From Caballeronia grimmiae (GTDB lineage Bacteria > Pseudomonadota > Gammaproteobacteria > Burkholderiales > Burkholderiaceae): a DNA stretch of 64,000 bases. Under the pieces are notes generated by a model, which was not told where the DNA came from, did not search any database, and was given only the letters and a program-made list of their open reading frames with translations. Both the position numbers and the translations under genes were made by a program. The stretch spans positions 1 through 64,000 of the forward strand of contig NZ_JFHE01000004.1 in the NCBI RefSeq assembly GCF_000698555.1, given 5' to 3'. Positions 48,177 through 57,996 of the stretch are shown here, one piece after another; position 1 is the stretch's first letter, and the number at the start of each line of letters is the position of its first letter.

Positions 48177-48770
48177 TCAGGCGCGGCATTCAGGCGGCGC
48201 GAGCTTGCCTTGCAGCGTCGGCGCTTCCACCGGCGACGGCCCCGCGCCCGGCGCCGGCAGCGACGACGCCGCCTTGCCGCCCGCGAAACACTCCCACGTG
48301 ATCGTGCCCGCCTGCACCGTGCCTCGCGCGAGGGCGACGCGCGCCGTCGGTGTATCGGCGTTATCGGGCGCGGAAGGCACGAGCACCAGCGTATTCGATC
48401 CCGCCGGCGCAACGCGCGTCGTATAGGCGATCGTGATCTGCCCGGTGTTGCTGTCGACGTGAATGGACTCCACGTTGCGCGTCGCGGGCGGCGATGCATG
48501 GCCGCTCGCCAGATCCGCCCCGCTCGCCGCATTCTCCGCGACCGCGAGACGCGCCGATGCCGCGAGCGACAAGCCCTCGCCCACGCGGCTGCGCGCCAGA
48601 TAGTCCTGGTACGCGGGAATCGCGTAAGCCGCGACCACGCCGACGATCGCCAGCACGATCATCAATTCGATCAGTGTGAAACCATGCGCCGACGATGCCG
48701 CCCGCCTGATCCACTCGTTCCATCCGCGCCGTTCGCGCGGGCTCTTCACGTCCAAAACCATGCTCGTCAT
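48177..48770 (-). CDS. Type IV pilin-like protein with long leader
   Basis: A 197-residue prepilin. The mature N-terminus [20 protein letters not shown], with Phe1 and Glu5, follows Gly at residue 30, so prepilin peptidase would remove a 30-residue leader, much longer than the usual 6-12. GGGAG lies 7 bp before the ATG at 48770, supporting this start; MVLDV three codons later would still leave a 27-residue leader. A disulfide loop near the C-terminus is possible (Cys in WECFAGG and PPECRA). It lies upstream of the glycosyltransferase gene and is the likely substrate. No other pil genes are present. Confidence 0.88.
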   Translation of the reverse strand: MTSMVLDVKSPRERRGWNEWIRRAASSAHGFTLIELMIVLAIVGVVAAYAIPAYQDYLARSRVGEGLSLAASARLAVAENAASGADLASGHASPPATRNVESIHVDSNTGQITIAYTTRVAPAGSNTLVLVPSAPDNADTPTARVALARGTVQAGTITWECFAGGKAASSLPAPGAGPSPVEAPTLQGKLAPPECRA

Positions 48771-48780
48771 TGCTGCTCCC

Positions 48781-48825
48781 AAAAAGACAAAAAGCGCCGG
48801 CTGCGTGAGCAGACCGGACGCTTTC
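48781..48825 (-). terminator. Intrinsic terminator after terC
   Basis: Minus-strand imperfect GC stem (AGCGTCCGGTCTGC with GCAGCCGGCGCT) with a TCAC loop and a TTTTT-G-TCTTTTT tail. It lies about 60 bp past the terC stop and overlaps the region just before the pilin ATG. Confidence 0.7.
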
Positions 48826-48881
48826 ATCCTATTGAGGCAGTCCGTGCGGCGACAGTCGGCCATTCGGCCAACGCTGCGTGG

Positions 48882-49598
48882 TCATGTATCGGCCGCGACG
48901 CCTTTTCCGTGCGCCAACGTGCGGCGCTTCATCAGCCAGCCCGCCGCGATGACGGCGAGCGCGCCGCCAAGCCGCGCCGCGTAGCCGACGGCGTCCGTAT
49001 TCAGTGCCGGCCAGCGGTCGATGAACGGATCGTCGATGATGAGCCCGCCCGCGATCCACCCGAGCAGCCCCGCGCCCAGCAACACGACGACGGGAAAGCG
49101 GTCCAGCAGCTTGAGCACCAGCGTGCTGCCCCACACGATGAGCGGAATGCTCACGACCAGCCCGAAAATCACGAGCGTCAGGCGATGCTGCGGATCGGCC
49201 GCCTCCGCCGCGCCCGCAATCGCGATCACGTTGTCGAGGCTCATCACGGCATCGGCGACGATGATCGTCTTCACCGCCGCCCAGAGCTTGTCGGACGAGC
49301 TGATGTGATGCTCGTCGTGGCCCGGCTGCATCAGCTTGACGCCGATCCACAGCAGCAACAGTCCGCCGACGAACTTGAGAAACGGCACGTCGAGCAGGAC
49401 GACCGCGAACGCAATCAGCGCGACGCGCAGCAGGATCGCGCCGAGCGTGCCGAGCACGATGCCCCGCTTGCGCTGGGTGACGGGCAGATCGCGGCACGCG
49501 AGCGCGATGACGACGGCGTTATCGCCACCGAGAAGAATATCAATGACGATGATCTGGACGACAGCGCCCCAATGAAGCGTGGAGAAAAATTCGAGCAT
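48882..49598 (-). CDS. TerC-family integral membrane protein
   Basis: A 238-residue membrane protein with seven predicted TM helices and the TerC acidic signatures LLGGDNAVVIALACRD near residue 22 and ADAVMSLDNVIAI near 120. Family members are linked to tellurite resistance, manganese export and metallation of exoenzymes. Start MLEFFSTLHWGAV. It is monocistronic by position: a terminator follows, and sucD ends 125 bp upstream. Confidence 0.92.
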   Translation of the reverse strand: MLEFFSTLHWGAVVQIIVIDILLGGDNAVVIALACRDLPVTQRKRGIVLGTLGAILLRVALIAFAVVLLDVPFLKFVGGLLLLWIGVKLMQPGHDEHHISSSDKLWAAVKTIIVADAVMSLDNVIAIAGAAEAADPQHRLTLVIFGLVVSIPLIVWGSTLVLKLLDRFPVVVLLGAGLLGWIAGGLIIDDPFIDRWPALNTDAVGYAARLGGALAVIAAGWLMKRRTLAHGKGVAADT

Positions 49599-49623
49599 GG
49601 CAAGGGAAAACGGTGATCGAAAT

Positions 49624-49657
49624 AAAAAAGCGGGGAAGCCGACGCTCCCCCGCTTTC
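49624..49657 (-). terminator. Intrinsic terminator of sucC-sucD
   Basis: Minus-strand stem AAAGCGGGG / CCCCGCTTT with an interior loop, then a TTTTTTATT tail. It lies 66 bp after the sucD stop. Confidence 0.88.
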
Positions 49658-49722
49658 TATCCGGCGATGACGAAAGGATTCAGTAAGAGTACCAAACCCT
49701 GACGGCTTTTGCCGATCTTCCC

Positions 49723-50604
49723 TTAGATCACCGACTTCAACAGACGGCCCATTTCCGACGGGTTCTTCGTGACCTTGATGCCGCACGCGTCCATGATTTC
49801 GAGCTTGGCGTCCGCCGTGTCCGCACCGCCCGAGATCAGCGCGCCTGCGTGGCCCATGCGCTTGCCCGGAGGCGCCGTCACGCCCGCGATGAAGCCGACG
49901 ACCGGCTTCTTCATGTTGTCCTTGATCCAGTGAGCAGCGTTCGCTTCGTCCGGACCGCCGATCTCGCCGATCATGATGACGGCGTCCGTTTCCGGATCGT
50001 CGTTGAACATCTTCATCACGTCGATGTGCTTCAGCCCGTTGATCGGATCGCCGCCGATACCCACCGCCGACGACTGGCCGAGGCCGAGCGCCGTCAGTTG
50101 GCCGACCGCTTCATACGTCAGCGTGCCCGAACGCGACACGACGCCAATGCGGCCCTTCCTGTGGATGTGACCCGGCATGATGCCGATCTTCAGCTCGTCC
50201 GGCGTGATCGTGCCGGGGCAGTTCGGTCCGAGCAGCAGCGTCTTGCGGTTCTCGCGGCGCATGCGGTCCTTGATTTCAAGCATGTCGCGGACCGGAATGC
50301 CTTCCGTGATGCAGATGGCGAGATCCAGATCGGCTTCGACCGCTTCCCAGATCGCCGCAGCAGCGCCCGCGGGCGGCACGTAGATCACCGAAACCGTTGC
50401 GCCGGTTTCGGACTTCGCTTCCTTGACGGACGCGTAGATGGGGATGCCTTCGAAGTCTTCGCCGGCGCGCTTGGGGTTCACGCCCGCGACGAACGCTTCG
50501 CGCCCGTTCGCGTATTCGCGGCAAGCGCGCGTATGGAACTGGCCGGTCTTGCCGGTGATGCCCTGCGTGATGACCTTCGTGTCTTTGTTGATCAGAATCG
50601 ACAT
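49723..50604 (-). CDS. sucD: Succinyl-CoA synthetase, alpha subunit
   Basis: This 293-residue TCA-cycle subunit makes ATP from succinyl-CoA. The CoA-binding start [33 protein letters not shown] and the phosphohistidine region [14 protein letters not shown] are textbook. It follows sucC after about 97 bp. Confidence 0.96.
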   Translation of the reverse strand: MSILINKDTKVITQGITGKTGQFHTRACREYANGREAFVAGVNPKRAGEDFEGIPIYASVKEAKSETGATVSVIYVPPAGAAAAIWEAVEADLDLAICITEGIPVRDMLEIKDRMRRENRKTLLLGPNCPGTITPDELKIGIMPGHIHRKGRIGVVSRSGTLTYEAVGQLTALGLGQSSAVGIGGDPINGLKHIDVMKMFNDDPETDAVIMIGEIGGPDEANAAHWIKDNMKKPVVGFIAGVTAPPGKRMGHAGALISGGADTADAKLEIMDACGIKVTKNPSEMGRLLKSVI

Positions 50605-50701
50605 GTAGTGACCTCTGTTCGTCTGGCGTCGCTCAGGCTCGAGGCCGGCGCCGCCATTCGTATCTGGTGGAACGCTCTGTTAGGCAGGCACGCAGATGCG
50701 C

Positions 50702-51868
50702 TTACTTGCCTTCGGCTGCAGCGACGACCTTCTGCGCAGCTTCTTCCATGCTGTCGGCGGAGATGATCGGCAGGCCGGAGTCCGCCAGCATCTTCTTGCC
50801 GAGGTCTTCGTTCGTGCCCTTCATGCGCACGACGAGCGGCACCTTCAGGTCCACCGCCTTCGACGCCGCGATCACGCCTTCCGCGATCACGTCGCAACGC
50901 ATGATGCCGCCGAAGATGTTGACGAGGATCGCCTTCAGGTTCGGGTTCTTCAGCATCAGCTTGAAGGCTTCCGTGACCTTCTCGGTCGTCGCGCCGCCGC
51001 CGACGTCCAGGAAGTTCGCCGGCTCGCCGCCGAAGAGCTTGATGGTGTCCATCGTCGCCATTGCGAGGCCCGCGCCGTTCACGAGACAGCCGATATTGCC
51101 GTCCAGCGAGATGTAGGCGAGATCGAACTTCGATGCTTCCACTTCAGCCGGATCTTCTTCGTCCAGATCGCGATACGCGACGATTTCCGGATGACGGAAG
51201 AGCGCGTTCGAATCGAAGTTGAACTTGGCGTCGAGCGCGATTACCTTGCCGTCGCCGGTCACGATCAGCGGGTTGATTTCCGCGAGCGATGCGTCGGTTT
51301 CGTAGAACGCCTTGTAGAGACCTTGCAGGATCGCGCGCGCTTGCGGGATCGATGCGTCGGGGATGCCGATCTTGCGTGCGAGGTCATCGGCGTCTGCGTC
51401 CTGCAGGCCGGTCGACGGCTCGACGGCGAACTTGTGCAGCAGTTCCGGCGTCTTTTCCGCGACTTCTTCGATGTCCATGCCGCCTTCGCTCGACGCCATC
51501 ACGACGATCTTCTGCGAAACGCGATCGAGCACGAGGCCGACATACAGTTCCTTCTTGATGTCCGCGCCTTCTTCGATCAGCAGGCGGTTCACCTTCTGGC
51601 CTTCGGGGCCGGTCTGGTGCGTGACGAGCTGCATGCCGAGGATCTGGTTCGCGTACTCGCGGACCTGCTCGATCGACTTCGCGACCTTCACGCCGCCGCC
51701 CTTACCGCGGCCGCCGGCGTGGATCTGCGCCTTGACGACCCAAACCGGGCCGCCCAGCTCTTCCGCGGCCTTGACCGCATCGTCCACCGAGAACACGGGT
51801 TTGCCGCGCGGGACCGCGACGCCGAACTTCCGCAGGATTTCCTTACCCTGGTACTCGTGAATCTTCAT
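50702..51868 (-). CDS. sucC: Succinyl-CoA synthetase, beta subunit
   Basis: This 388-residue ATP-grasp subunit has [22 protein letters not shown] at the N-terminus, the nucleotide loop [19 protein letters not shown] and the C-terminal [18 protein letters not shown], all typical. It is the first gene of sucCD. The 115-bp leader region before it is AT-richer than its surroundings and probably holds the promoter. Confidence 0.96.
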   Translation of the reverse strand: MKIHEYQGKEILRKFGVAVPRGKPVFSVDDAVKAAEELGGPVWVVKAQIHAGGRGKGGGVKVAKSIEQVREYANQILGMQLVTHQTGPEGQKVNRLLIEEGADIKKELYVGLVLDRVSQKIVVMASSEGGMDIEEVAEKTPELLHKFAVEPSTGLQDADADDLARKIGIPDASIPQARAILQGLYKAFYETDASLAEINPLIVTGDGKVIALDAKFNFDSNALFRHPEIVAYRDLDEEDPAEVEASKFDLAYISLDGNIGCLVNGAGLAMATMDTIKLFGGEPANFLDVGGGATTEKVTEAFKLMLKNPNLKAILVNIFGGIMRCDVIAEGVIAASKAVDLKVPLVVRMKGTNEDLGKKMLADSGLPIISADSMEEAAQKVVAAAEGK

Positions 51869-51983
51869 GCGTGATTCCTTCAGTCTGAGAGTTGGAGTGA
51901 ACTTCGATTTCGAATTGCCTGAATCGCAATTGTCTGGATGGTTGTTTGATTATCGGCCGCTCGGATTCGCAATGACGAGCGCG

Positions 51984-52616
51984 CTACGTTTGCGGACTTT
52001 CCTGTTCCGTGTCGAGTGCGTTGCCTTGGCGGGACGGCTCGTAGCCGAACCATTGCGGATAGTATTCGCGCACGGCGGGGCCGTCGAAGCGCAGCGCGTG
52101 GCAGCCGCCGAGTTCGAACGGCGGCTGTTTCCGTTGCGCGCCCGCGCGGGCGTCTTCCGGGGCGAAGGGATCGGACATGTCGTCGGACCAGACATCGCCG
52201 AAGAACGCCTGCATGGCTGCGGTCGGCAGGACGGCGCACAGCTCGGTGAGATGCGTGCAGCCCGCCGTGCCGCCCAGGCGAACGCGGACTTCGCGACGGA
52301 AATTACGCAACAGATTGAGCCCGATGAGCGAGCGATAAGCCGAGTTGGATTCGGCGCAGAGACCGGCATAGGGCGCCCAGTCGGACGACGCCTGGGCGTC
52401 GACGATAGTGAGCTTGCGGTCGATGGTGATGCGCAGCCAGAGTTCATGGATCGGCAGGCCTTTCGGCCGGACGCCCGCCGCGACCTGGACGTCGCGGGGC
52501 TTCTCATCGGTTAGGCAGGCTTCGATGTCCCATAGCTTGTCATCCCGCTCGAACGCTTCCAGCCGAATCGCGCGACGATGGCGCAACTGTCGGGAAACGG
52601 GCGGAGAAAGAGGCAT
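51984..52616 (-). CDS. DUF2889 domain-containing protein
   Basis: A 210-residue protein with the DUF2889 layout: RHRRAIRLEAFERDDKLWDIEACLTD at the N-terminus, GLPIHELWLRITIDRKLTIVDAQA, and a conserved aromatic/Cys middle (AGCTHLTELCAVLPTAAMQAFF). The family is often near genes for type IV or Mg/polymer processes but has no proven role. Start MPLSPPVS at 52616. Same strand as sucC and recX. Confidence 0.82.
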   Translation of the reverse strand: MPLSPPVSRQLRHRRAIRLEAFERDDKLWDIEACLTDEKPRDVQVAAGVRPKGLPIHELWLRITIDRKLTIVDAQASSDWAPYAGLCAESNSAYRSLIGLNLLRNFRREVRVRLGGTAGCTHLTELCAVLPTAAMQAFFGDVWSDDMSDPFAPEDARAGAQRKQPPFELGGCHALRFDGPAVREYYPQWFGYEPSRQGNALDTEQESPQT

Positions 52617-52761
52617 GGGGCGAAAGCCGGAACGGGGAAACCGTTGAATTTTAGCATAGCGAGTATGGGGGGCCGCGGATGGCCTGAGGAATCGCTGCGG
52701 GCGGTCAGGCGGCCTTTTGCGTGGATCATCGCGCGTGTCGCGGCGTTGTATCGCCACGCTG

Positions 52762-54093
52762 TCAGTCGTCGATGAACTCGTCGGCGCAGTCCTCGTCCCC
52801 GCCTTTCAGGATTTTGCCGATGGTGCTGCCGGAAAAGCCGCGCGCCGCGAGGAAGCGCGCCTGCTTGGCGCGCTCAGCGGGCGTCTCGGGCAACACGCCG
52901 TACTTTCTTTCCCAGACCGCCTGGGCGCGGGCGGTTTCGGTTACCGCGAGCTTTCCCGCTGTTTCGCCGATGAGCGCGTCGCCGACCGCGTGACGCTTGA
53001 GTTCAATGATGATGCGGCTGCCGCCCATGCGCGCCGCCCGGCGATGCACGACGCTTTCGACGAAGCGCTCGTTGGACAGCCAGCCGTCGCGTTCGAGGCT
53101 GTCGAGCAGCGTTTCGAGGGAATCGGCTTCTTCGACATACGGCCGTAGTTTGCGCGACAGTTCCGCGCGGCTGTACTCGCGGCGTGAGAGATAACCTAGC
53201 GCCCGCCCTTTGAGCGAGCGTTGCGGCTGACGGGGATTATTGGCGTTGGGCACCTTGCGCTGGCGTTCGCTGGAGCGGCTGTAGGCGGACTCAAGTTCCA
53301 CTTCTGCTTGCGGTGCGCATTGTTCGAACGGCTCGGAGTCTTCGAATGCGTCGTCGGCGGGAAGGCGTTGCGGTGATGGTCGATTAGTTGCGCTGCGAGC
53401 CTTACGTGGACGCCGAATCGGACGCTCACTAACGGTACCCGTCTCAACTGCGGGCGCACGAGACGGCGCGCACTGCTCGAATGATTCGAAGGGGTCGGCC
53501 TCTTCGAAGGGATCGTCGAATTGGCCGGTGCTGACCGCCGTCGGCTGAACGCGAGGCGGAGGGCCGACCGCCTGTGCGGTGGCTTGCTGCAATAGTGAGC
53601 GCGCTTGCTGAAGGCGGGCAGCGCGATCGGGCTGCGCGGGTTGCGCCGAGGCGTGATCGTCGTGACTGCCTCGATCGTCTTGTTCGCGGGTCGGCGATGC
53701 CGCGCTCTGCCCGTGAAGATCGTCACGGTTGATCGAATCGGACTGCTTGCGCTGTTCAATCGGGCCTGCGCTTGAACCCGCAACGTGCTCGTCCGCAGCC
53801 TCAGAAACGCGACGCGCCGACGCGAATGACTTCGCGCCGGCGCGTGCTTTCTTGCCTGACATGAATCCGCTGCGCTTTGACGATGCCCCGGTGCGCTCGC
53901 TGCTTCGTTCGTAGCGATCGACGGCTTCGGCGCTGTCCTCCGGCTGATCGATACCGCCTGCGGCGTATGAAGAGCGATCGCTCTTCAGGTCACCGCTTGC
54001 TTCATCGTTCTCGCCAGCGCGATTCGAACTTCCAGCACCACCCCGCCCGATCTGAGCGTTGCCAGCCTTCGATCCGAACCGGCGCTTGAGCAT
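52762..54093 (-). CDS. recX: RecX regulator with a 292-residue disordered N-terminal extension
   Basis: RecX binds RecA filaments and limits their extension. The RecX domain occupies residues 293-443 (GRALGYLSRREYSRAELSRKL, LERDGWLSNERFVESVVHRR, GFSGSTIGKIL). Classical RecX proteins are about 150-180 residues, so this one is more than double. The extension is rich in Ser, Arg, Gln and Asp and carries two related acidic motifs, DDPFEEADPFESFEQCAP (193-210) and DDAFEDSEPFEQCAP (247-261). The ATG at 54093 is 18 bp after the recA stop, supporting co-transcription. A start inside the extension cannot be excluded. Confidence 0.88.
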   Translation of the reverse strand: MLKRRFGSKAGNAQIGRGGAGSSNRAGENDEASGDLKSDRSSYAAGGIDQPEDSAEAVDRYERSSERTGASSKRSGFMSGKKARAGAKSFASARRVSEAADEHVAGSSAGPIEQRKQSDSINRDDLHGQSAASPTREQDDRGSHDDHASAQPAQPDRAARLQQARSLLQQATAQAVGPPPRVQPTAVSTGQFDDPFEEADPFESFEQCAPSRAPAVETGTVSERPIRRPRKARSATNRPSPQRLPADDAFEDSEPFEQCAPQAEVELESAYSRSSERQRKVPNANNPRQPQRSLKGRALGYLSRREYSRAELSRKLRPYVEEADSLETLLDSLERDGWLSNERFVESVVHRRAARMGGSRIIIELKRHAVGDALIGETAGKLAVTETARAQAVWERKYGVLPETPAERAKQARFLAARGFSGSTIGKILKGGDEDCADEFIDD

Positions 54094-54111
54094 CGGCGGC
54101 AGGTCGGACGC

Positions 54112-55182
54112 TTATTCGTCGCCCGACACGGCTGCGCTCGTGGCGACGGCATCAGCCAGCGCAGCCACGCCCAGCGATTCGCGGATCTTGTTTTCGATCT
54201 CGCGCGCGATGTCAGGATTCTCGCGCAGGAATTCGCGCGCGTTGTCCTTGCCCTGCCCGATGCGATCGCCCTTGTAGCTGTACCACGCACCCGCCTTGTC
54301 GACCAGCTTGGCCTGCACGCCCAGGTCGATGATTTCGCCCTGACGCGAAATGCCTTCGCCGTACAGAATGTCGAAGATGGCTTCACGGAACGGCGGCGAA
54401 ACCTTGTTTTTCACAACCTTCACGCGGGTTTCGTTGCCGATCACTTCATCGTTCTTCTTGATGGAACCGATACGGCGAATGTCGAGGCGCACCGACGAAT
54501 AGAACTTCAGCGCGTTACCGCCCGTGGTGGTTTCGGGATTGCCGAACATCACGCCGATCTTCATGCGGATCTGGTTGATGAAGATCACGAGGCAGTTCGT
54601 GCGCTTGATGGTGCCCGTGAGCTTACGCAGCGCCTGCGACATCAGACGCGCTTGCAGACCGGGCAGCGAATCGCCCATTTCGCCTTCGATTTCCGCCTTC
54701 GGCACGAGCGCCGCGACCGAGTCGATGACGATCATGTCGATGGAACCCGAGCGCACGAGCGCATCCGCGATTTCCAGCGCTTGCTCGCCCGTATCCGGTT
54801 GCGAGATCAGCAGTTCCTGAATGTTCACGCCGAGCTTTTGCGCGTATTGCACGTCGAGCGCGTGTTCCGCGTCGATAAACGCGGCCGTGCCGCCGACCTT
54901 CTGCATCTCGGCGATCACTTGCAGCGTGAGCGTGGTCTTGCCCGACGATTCCGGACCGTAGATTTCCACCACGCGACCGCGTGGCAAGCCGCCGACGCCG
55001 AGCGCGATGTCCAGTCCGAGCGAGCCGGTGGAGACCACCTGAATGTCTTCGACTGCCTCACCTGCGCCGAGCCGCATGATCGACCCTTTGCCGAATTGCT
55101 TTTCGATCTGCGACAGCGCGGCGGCCAGCGCCTTGCTCTTTTCCGCAGTCATTCCAGCCGGGCCTTTCTTGCTTTCTTCCAT
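54112..55182 (-). CDS. recA: Recombinase A
   Basis: This 356-residue recombinase has the Walker [11 protein letters not shown] and [16 protein letters not shown], the L2 loop region and the conserved C-terminal domain. The start [10 protein letters not shown] has AGGA upstream; the longer open frame beyond is not homologous. It heads a recA-recX unit and is preceded by a promoter with an overlapping LexA box, so it is SOS inducible. It is divergent from the TctD-like regulator gene. Confidence 0.97.
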   Translation of the reverse strand: MEESKKGPAGMTAEKSKALAAALSQIEKQFGKGSIMRLGAGEAVEDIQVVSTGSLGLDIALGVGGLPRGRVVEIYGPESSGKTTLTLQVIAEMQKVGGTAAFIDAEHALDVQYAQKLGVNIQELLISQPDTGEQALEIADALVRSGSIDMIVIDSVAALVPKAEIEGEMGDSLPGLQARLMSQALRKLTGTIKRTNCLVIFINQIRMKIGVMFGNPETTTGGNALKFYSSVRLDIRRIGSIKKNDEVIGNETRVKVVKNKVSPPFREAIFDILYGEGISRQGEIIDLGVQAKLVDKAGAWYSYKGDRIGQGKDNAREFLRENPDIAREIENKIRESLGVAALADAVATSAAVSGDE

Positions 55183-55271
55183 GAATCGTCCTTTGCTATG
55201 ATGAACGGCGTCTGAGACGCGTGCGCGCAGGCTCGTAGCGATACTTCGCCCCGCTTTTGCACTAACGCAGA

Positions 55272-55301
55272 CACTGTATAAAAAAACAGTAGTTTTTGCA
55301 A
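55272..55301 (-). promoter_or_regulatory. recA promoter with LexA (SOS) box
   Basis: Minus strand: -35 TTGCAA (55296-55301), 17-bp spacer, -10 TACAGT (55273-55278). The palindrome CTGT-N8-ACAG (55274-55289) matches the proteobacterial LexA box and covers the spacer and -10. It lies about 90 bp upstream of the recA ATG and 143 bp from the divergent regulator gene. Confidence 0.88.
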
Positions 55302-55434
55302 GCCCGATCGTACGGCGTGGTGTTTTTCCACATCGAGCGAACCGTGCAAAAACCGCATAACACCCTGGAGACCGCCGCGCCGGGCGAAATGCGGTGCCGG
55401 CAATGCGATGCGCCCCGCGCATCAGGCCCCGACG

Positions 55435-56160
55435 ATGCGAATCCTCATTGCCGAAGACGACAGCATACTCGCGGACGGCCTCGTCCGATCACTCCGCCAA
55501 TCGGGATACGCCGTTGACCATGTGAAGCATGGCGTCGAGGCGGACACCGCGCTTTCCCTGCAATCTTTCGACCTGCTCATCCTCGATCTGGGCCTGCCGC
55601 TGATGCCCGGTCTCGAAGTGCTGCGCCGCCTGCGCGCGCGCAATTCGCAGATGCCGGTCCTGATCCTGACCGCCGCCGACAGCGTCGACGAGCGCGTGAA
55701 GGGCCTCGATCTCGGCGCGGACGACTATATGGCGAAGCCCTTCGCGCTCAACGAGCTGGAAGCGCGCGTGCGGGCGCTCACGCGGCGCGGCGCGGGCGGC
55801 GGACCGACGGTCGTCAGGCACGGATCGCTGTCGTTCGATCAGGTCGGACGCATCGCGCATATCGCGGATCAGGTGATCGACCTGTCGGCGCGCGAGCTCG
55901 GCGTGCTCGAAGTGCTGCTCCAGCGCATCGGCCGGCTCGTGTCGAAGGAGCAGCTCGTCAATCATCTTTGCGAGTGGGGCGAAGAAGTCAGCAACAACGC
56001 GATCGAGGTCTACGTGCATCGTCTGCGCAAGAAGATCGAGCCGAGCGGCGCGCGGATCATCACGGTACGCGGACTCGGCTACACGCTCGAGAAAGCCGCG
56101 AGCGCGCCCGATGCGAAGGCGGCGGCTGATCCGGCCGCCGCCAGCCAACACTATAAGTAA
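55435..56160 (+). CDS. OmpR-family response regulator (TctD-like)
   Basis: A 241-residue regulator: receiver domain with acidic EDD at 7-9, phospho-acceptor Asp51 (LILDLGLP) and Lys in AKPFA, then a winged-helix domain with [12 protein letters not shown] and [11 protein letters not shown]. The start MRILIAEDD at 55435 fits the family. It is followed after 7 bp by a sensor kinase and then an MHS transporter, a layout like TctDE controlling organic acid uptake. Confidence 0.92.
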   Translation: MRILIAEDDSILADGLVRSLRQSGYAVDHVKHGVEADTALSLQSFDLLILDLGLPLMPGLEVLRRLRARNSQMPVLILTAADSVDERVKGLDLGADDYMAKPFALNELEARVRALTRRGAGGGPTVVRHGSLSFDQVGRIAHIADQVIDLSARELGVLEVLLQRIGRLVSKEQLVNHLCEWGEEVSNNAIEVYVHRLRKKIEPSGARIITVRGLGYTLEKAASAPDAKAAADPAAASQHYK

Positions 56161-56167
56161 GCCGCGC

Positions 56168-57769
56168 ATGGCGTCGCCCGCCTCCACCGAACGCGCAGGC
56201 GAAGCGCCGCGCCAGCCTTCGCCGGCGGCTATCGACGCGAGCGCCGCCGATTCCGACGCCCTGCGCGACGCCCGGTACGCCAATCCGTTCGCCCCCCCCG
56301 ACGAGCTCGAGCCCGGCAACGAGGCGCATCCGCGCTCGCTCTTCGGCGAGATTCTCGACTGGATGCTCGCGCCGCTTCTGCTTCTCTGGCCGATGAGCAT
56401 CGCGGTGACGTATCTCGTCGCGAAGTCGATCGCCAACGGTCCGTTCGACCGCGCGCTCGAAGCCGACGCTTATGTGCTCGCCCGCCAAATCCAGCCGGTC
56501 AACGGCGTCGCGGAATTGCGGCTGCCCGACGCCACGCGCGATTTCCTGCGCGCCGACAACGTCGACAGCGTGTTCTTTCAGGTGCTCGGCACGCGCGGCG
56601 AACTCGTCGGCGGCGACCGCGACATGCCGCTACCGCACGAGGACGACCGGCCGCAGCCGGGCATCGTCGAATTTCGCGACGACGTGCTGCGCGGCAACGA
56701 CATCCGCGTCGCGTACACGACCGTCGATCTGCCCGGCCTCGCGTCGGGACGCGATCCCGAAAGCCGGCAGCCGGTGCTCGTGCAGGTCGCCGAAACACTC
56801 GACAAGCGCAGCCGGCTTGCCAACGACATCATCAAGGGCGTGATTCTTCCGCAGTTCGTGATCCTTCCGCTCGCGATCGTGCTCGTGTGGTTCGGGCTCT
56901 CGCGCGGGCTCGCGCCGCTGCACGCGCTGCAATCCAACATGCGAACGCGCCGCCCCGACGATCTCTCGCCGCTCGAAGCGGGCCGCGCGCCTCCGGAGAT
57001 TGCGCCGCTCGTCGCGTCGTTCAACGACCTGCTGACGCGGCTCGAACAGAACATGGAGTTCCAGAAACGCTTTATCGCCGATGCCGCCCACCAGATGAAA
57101 ACGCCGCTCGCCGGCTTGCGGATGCAGGCGGAATTTGCGCTGCGGCAGGATGTATCGACGGAAGTGCAGCGTTCGCTCGAACAGATCGCGACGAGTTCGG
57201 AGCACGCGGCGCGGCTCGTCACGCAATTGCTGGCGCTCGCGCGCGCGGAGAATCGCGCGACGGGGCAAATCTTCTCGCGCGTCGAACTGACCGCGCTCGC
57301 GCGCGCCGCGGTGCGCGACTGGGTGCAGGCGGCGCTCGCGAGGCGCATGGATATCGGATTCGAGGAACCGCCGTTTCCGGTCGATGTGCAAGGCAACGTC
57401 GTGATGCTGCGGGAAATGCTGTCGAATCTCATCGACAACGCGATCCGCTACACGCCGCCGGGCGGACGCATCACCGTGCGCGTTCGGACCGACGATCACG
57501 AACTCGATCTCGTGCATCTCGAAGTGGAAGACACCGGGCTCGGCATTCCGCCCGCTGAACGCGAGCGCGTCTTCGAGCGCTTCTACCGCATTCTCGGACG
57601 CGAGGGCGACGGCAGCGGACTGGGTCTTGCGATCGTCAAGGAAATCGCGACAATGCACGGCGGCACGCTTGCTATCGAGGATCACGTGTATCAGGAGGCG
57701 CCGCGGCTCGCCGGCACGCTCATCCGCGTGAGCCTACAGCGGGTTTTTCCTGCCAGGGACAAACCCTGA
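56168..57769 (+). CDS. Sensor histidine kinase with 2CSK_N domain (TctE-like)
   Basis: A 533-residue sensor. After an unusual 55-residue Pro/Ala/Asp-rich cytosolic N-terminus comes TM1 (about 66-88), a periplasmic region with the 2CSK_N pattern (SIANGPFDRALEADAYVLARQI), TM2 (about 224-244), then H-box ADAAHQMKTPL (His308), N-box NLIDNAIRYTP and DTGLGIPPAER / GSGLGLAIV. The H-box has Gln-Met in place of the common Glu-Leu/Glu-Phe. It is coupled to the regulator upstream and probably senses a carboxylate. Confidence 0.9.
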   Translation: MASPASTERAGEAPRQPSPAAIDASAADSDALRDARYANPFAPPDELEPGNEAHPRSLFGEILDWMLAPLLLLWPMSIAVTYLVAKSIANGPFDRALEADAYVLARQIQPVNGVAELRLPDATRDFLRADNVDSVFFQVLGTRGELVGGDRDMPLPHEDDRPQPGIVEFRDDVLRGNDIRVAYTTVDLPGLASGRDPESRQPVLVQVAETLDKRSRLANDIIKGVILPQFVILPLAIVLVWFGLSRGLAPLHALQSNMRTRRPDDLSPLEAGRAPPEIAPLVASFNDLLTRLEQNMEFQKRFIADAAHQMKTPLAGLRMQAEFALRQDVSTEVQRSLEQIATSSEHAARLVTQLLALARAENRATGQIFSRVELTALARAAVRDWVQAALARRMDIGFEEPPFPVDVQGNVVMLREMLSNLIDNAIRYTPPGGRITVRVRTDDHELDLVHLEVEDTGLGIPPAERERVFERFYRILGREGDGSGLGLAIVKEIATMHGGTLAIEDHVYQEAPRLAGTLIRVSLQRVFPARDKP

Positions 57770-57996
57770 GTGCAACGGTCGTGCGATTTCGGTTTTCGCG
57801 CGTGAAGCCGGGAGCTTGATCGACGATCGCCGCTGCTTGCACGCGGATCGGAGCGAGTTGACTGTTTTCTCGCCTCTGTGGGCGCCGCCTCTCCGCGTCA
57901 GAACGCCGTAAGTTTTCGTTCCAATAATCTTTGGACGGCGCTGCCCGTGCGCTCCGGATGGAATCGAATACACACGCAAACAACAGGAGACGATTC

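Noticed and set aside
51867..52514. 215-residue plus-strand frame antisense to DUF2889
   Set aside because: Shadow of the DUF2889 gene, without independent evidence.
55183..55422. Longer N-terminus for RecA
   Set aside because: It would include the promoter and LexA box and does not match RecA, which begins at MEESKKG.
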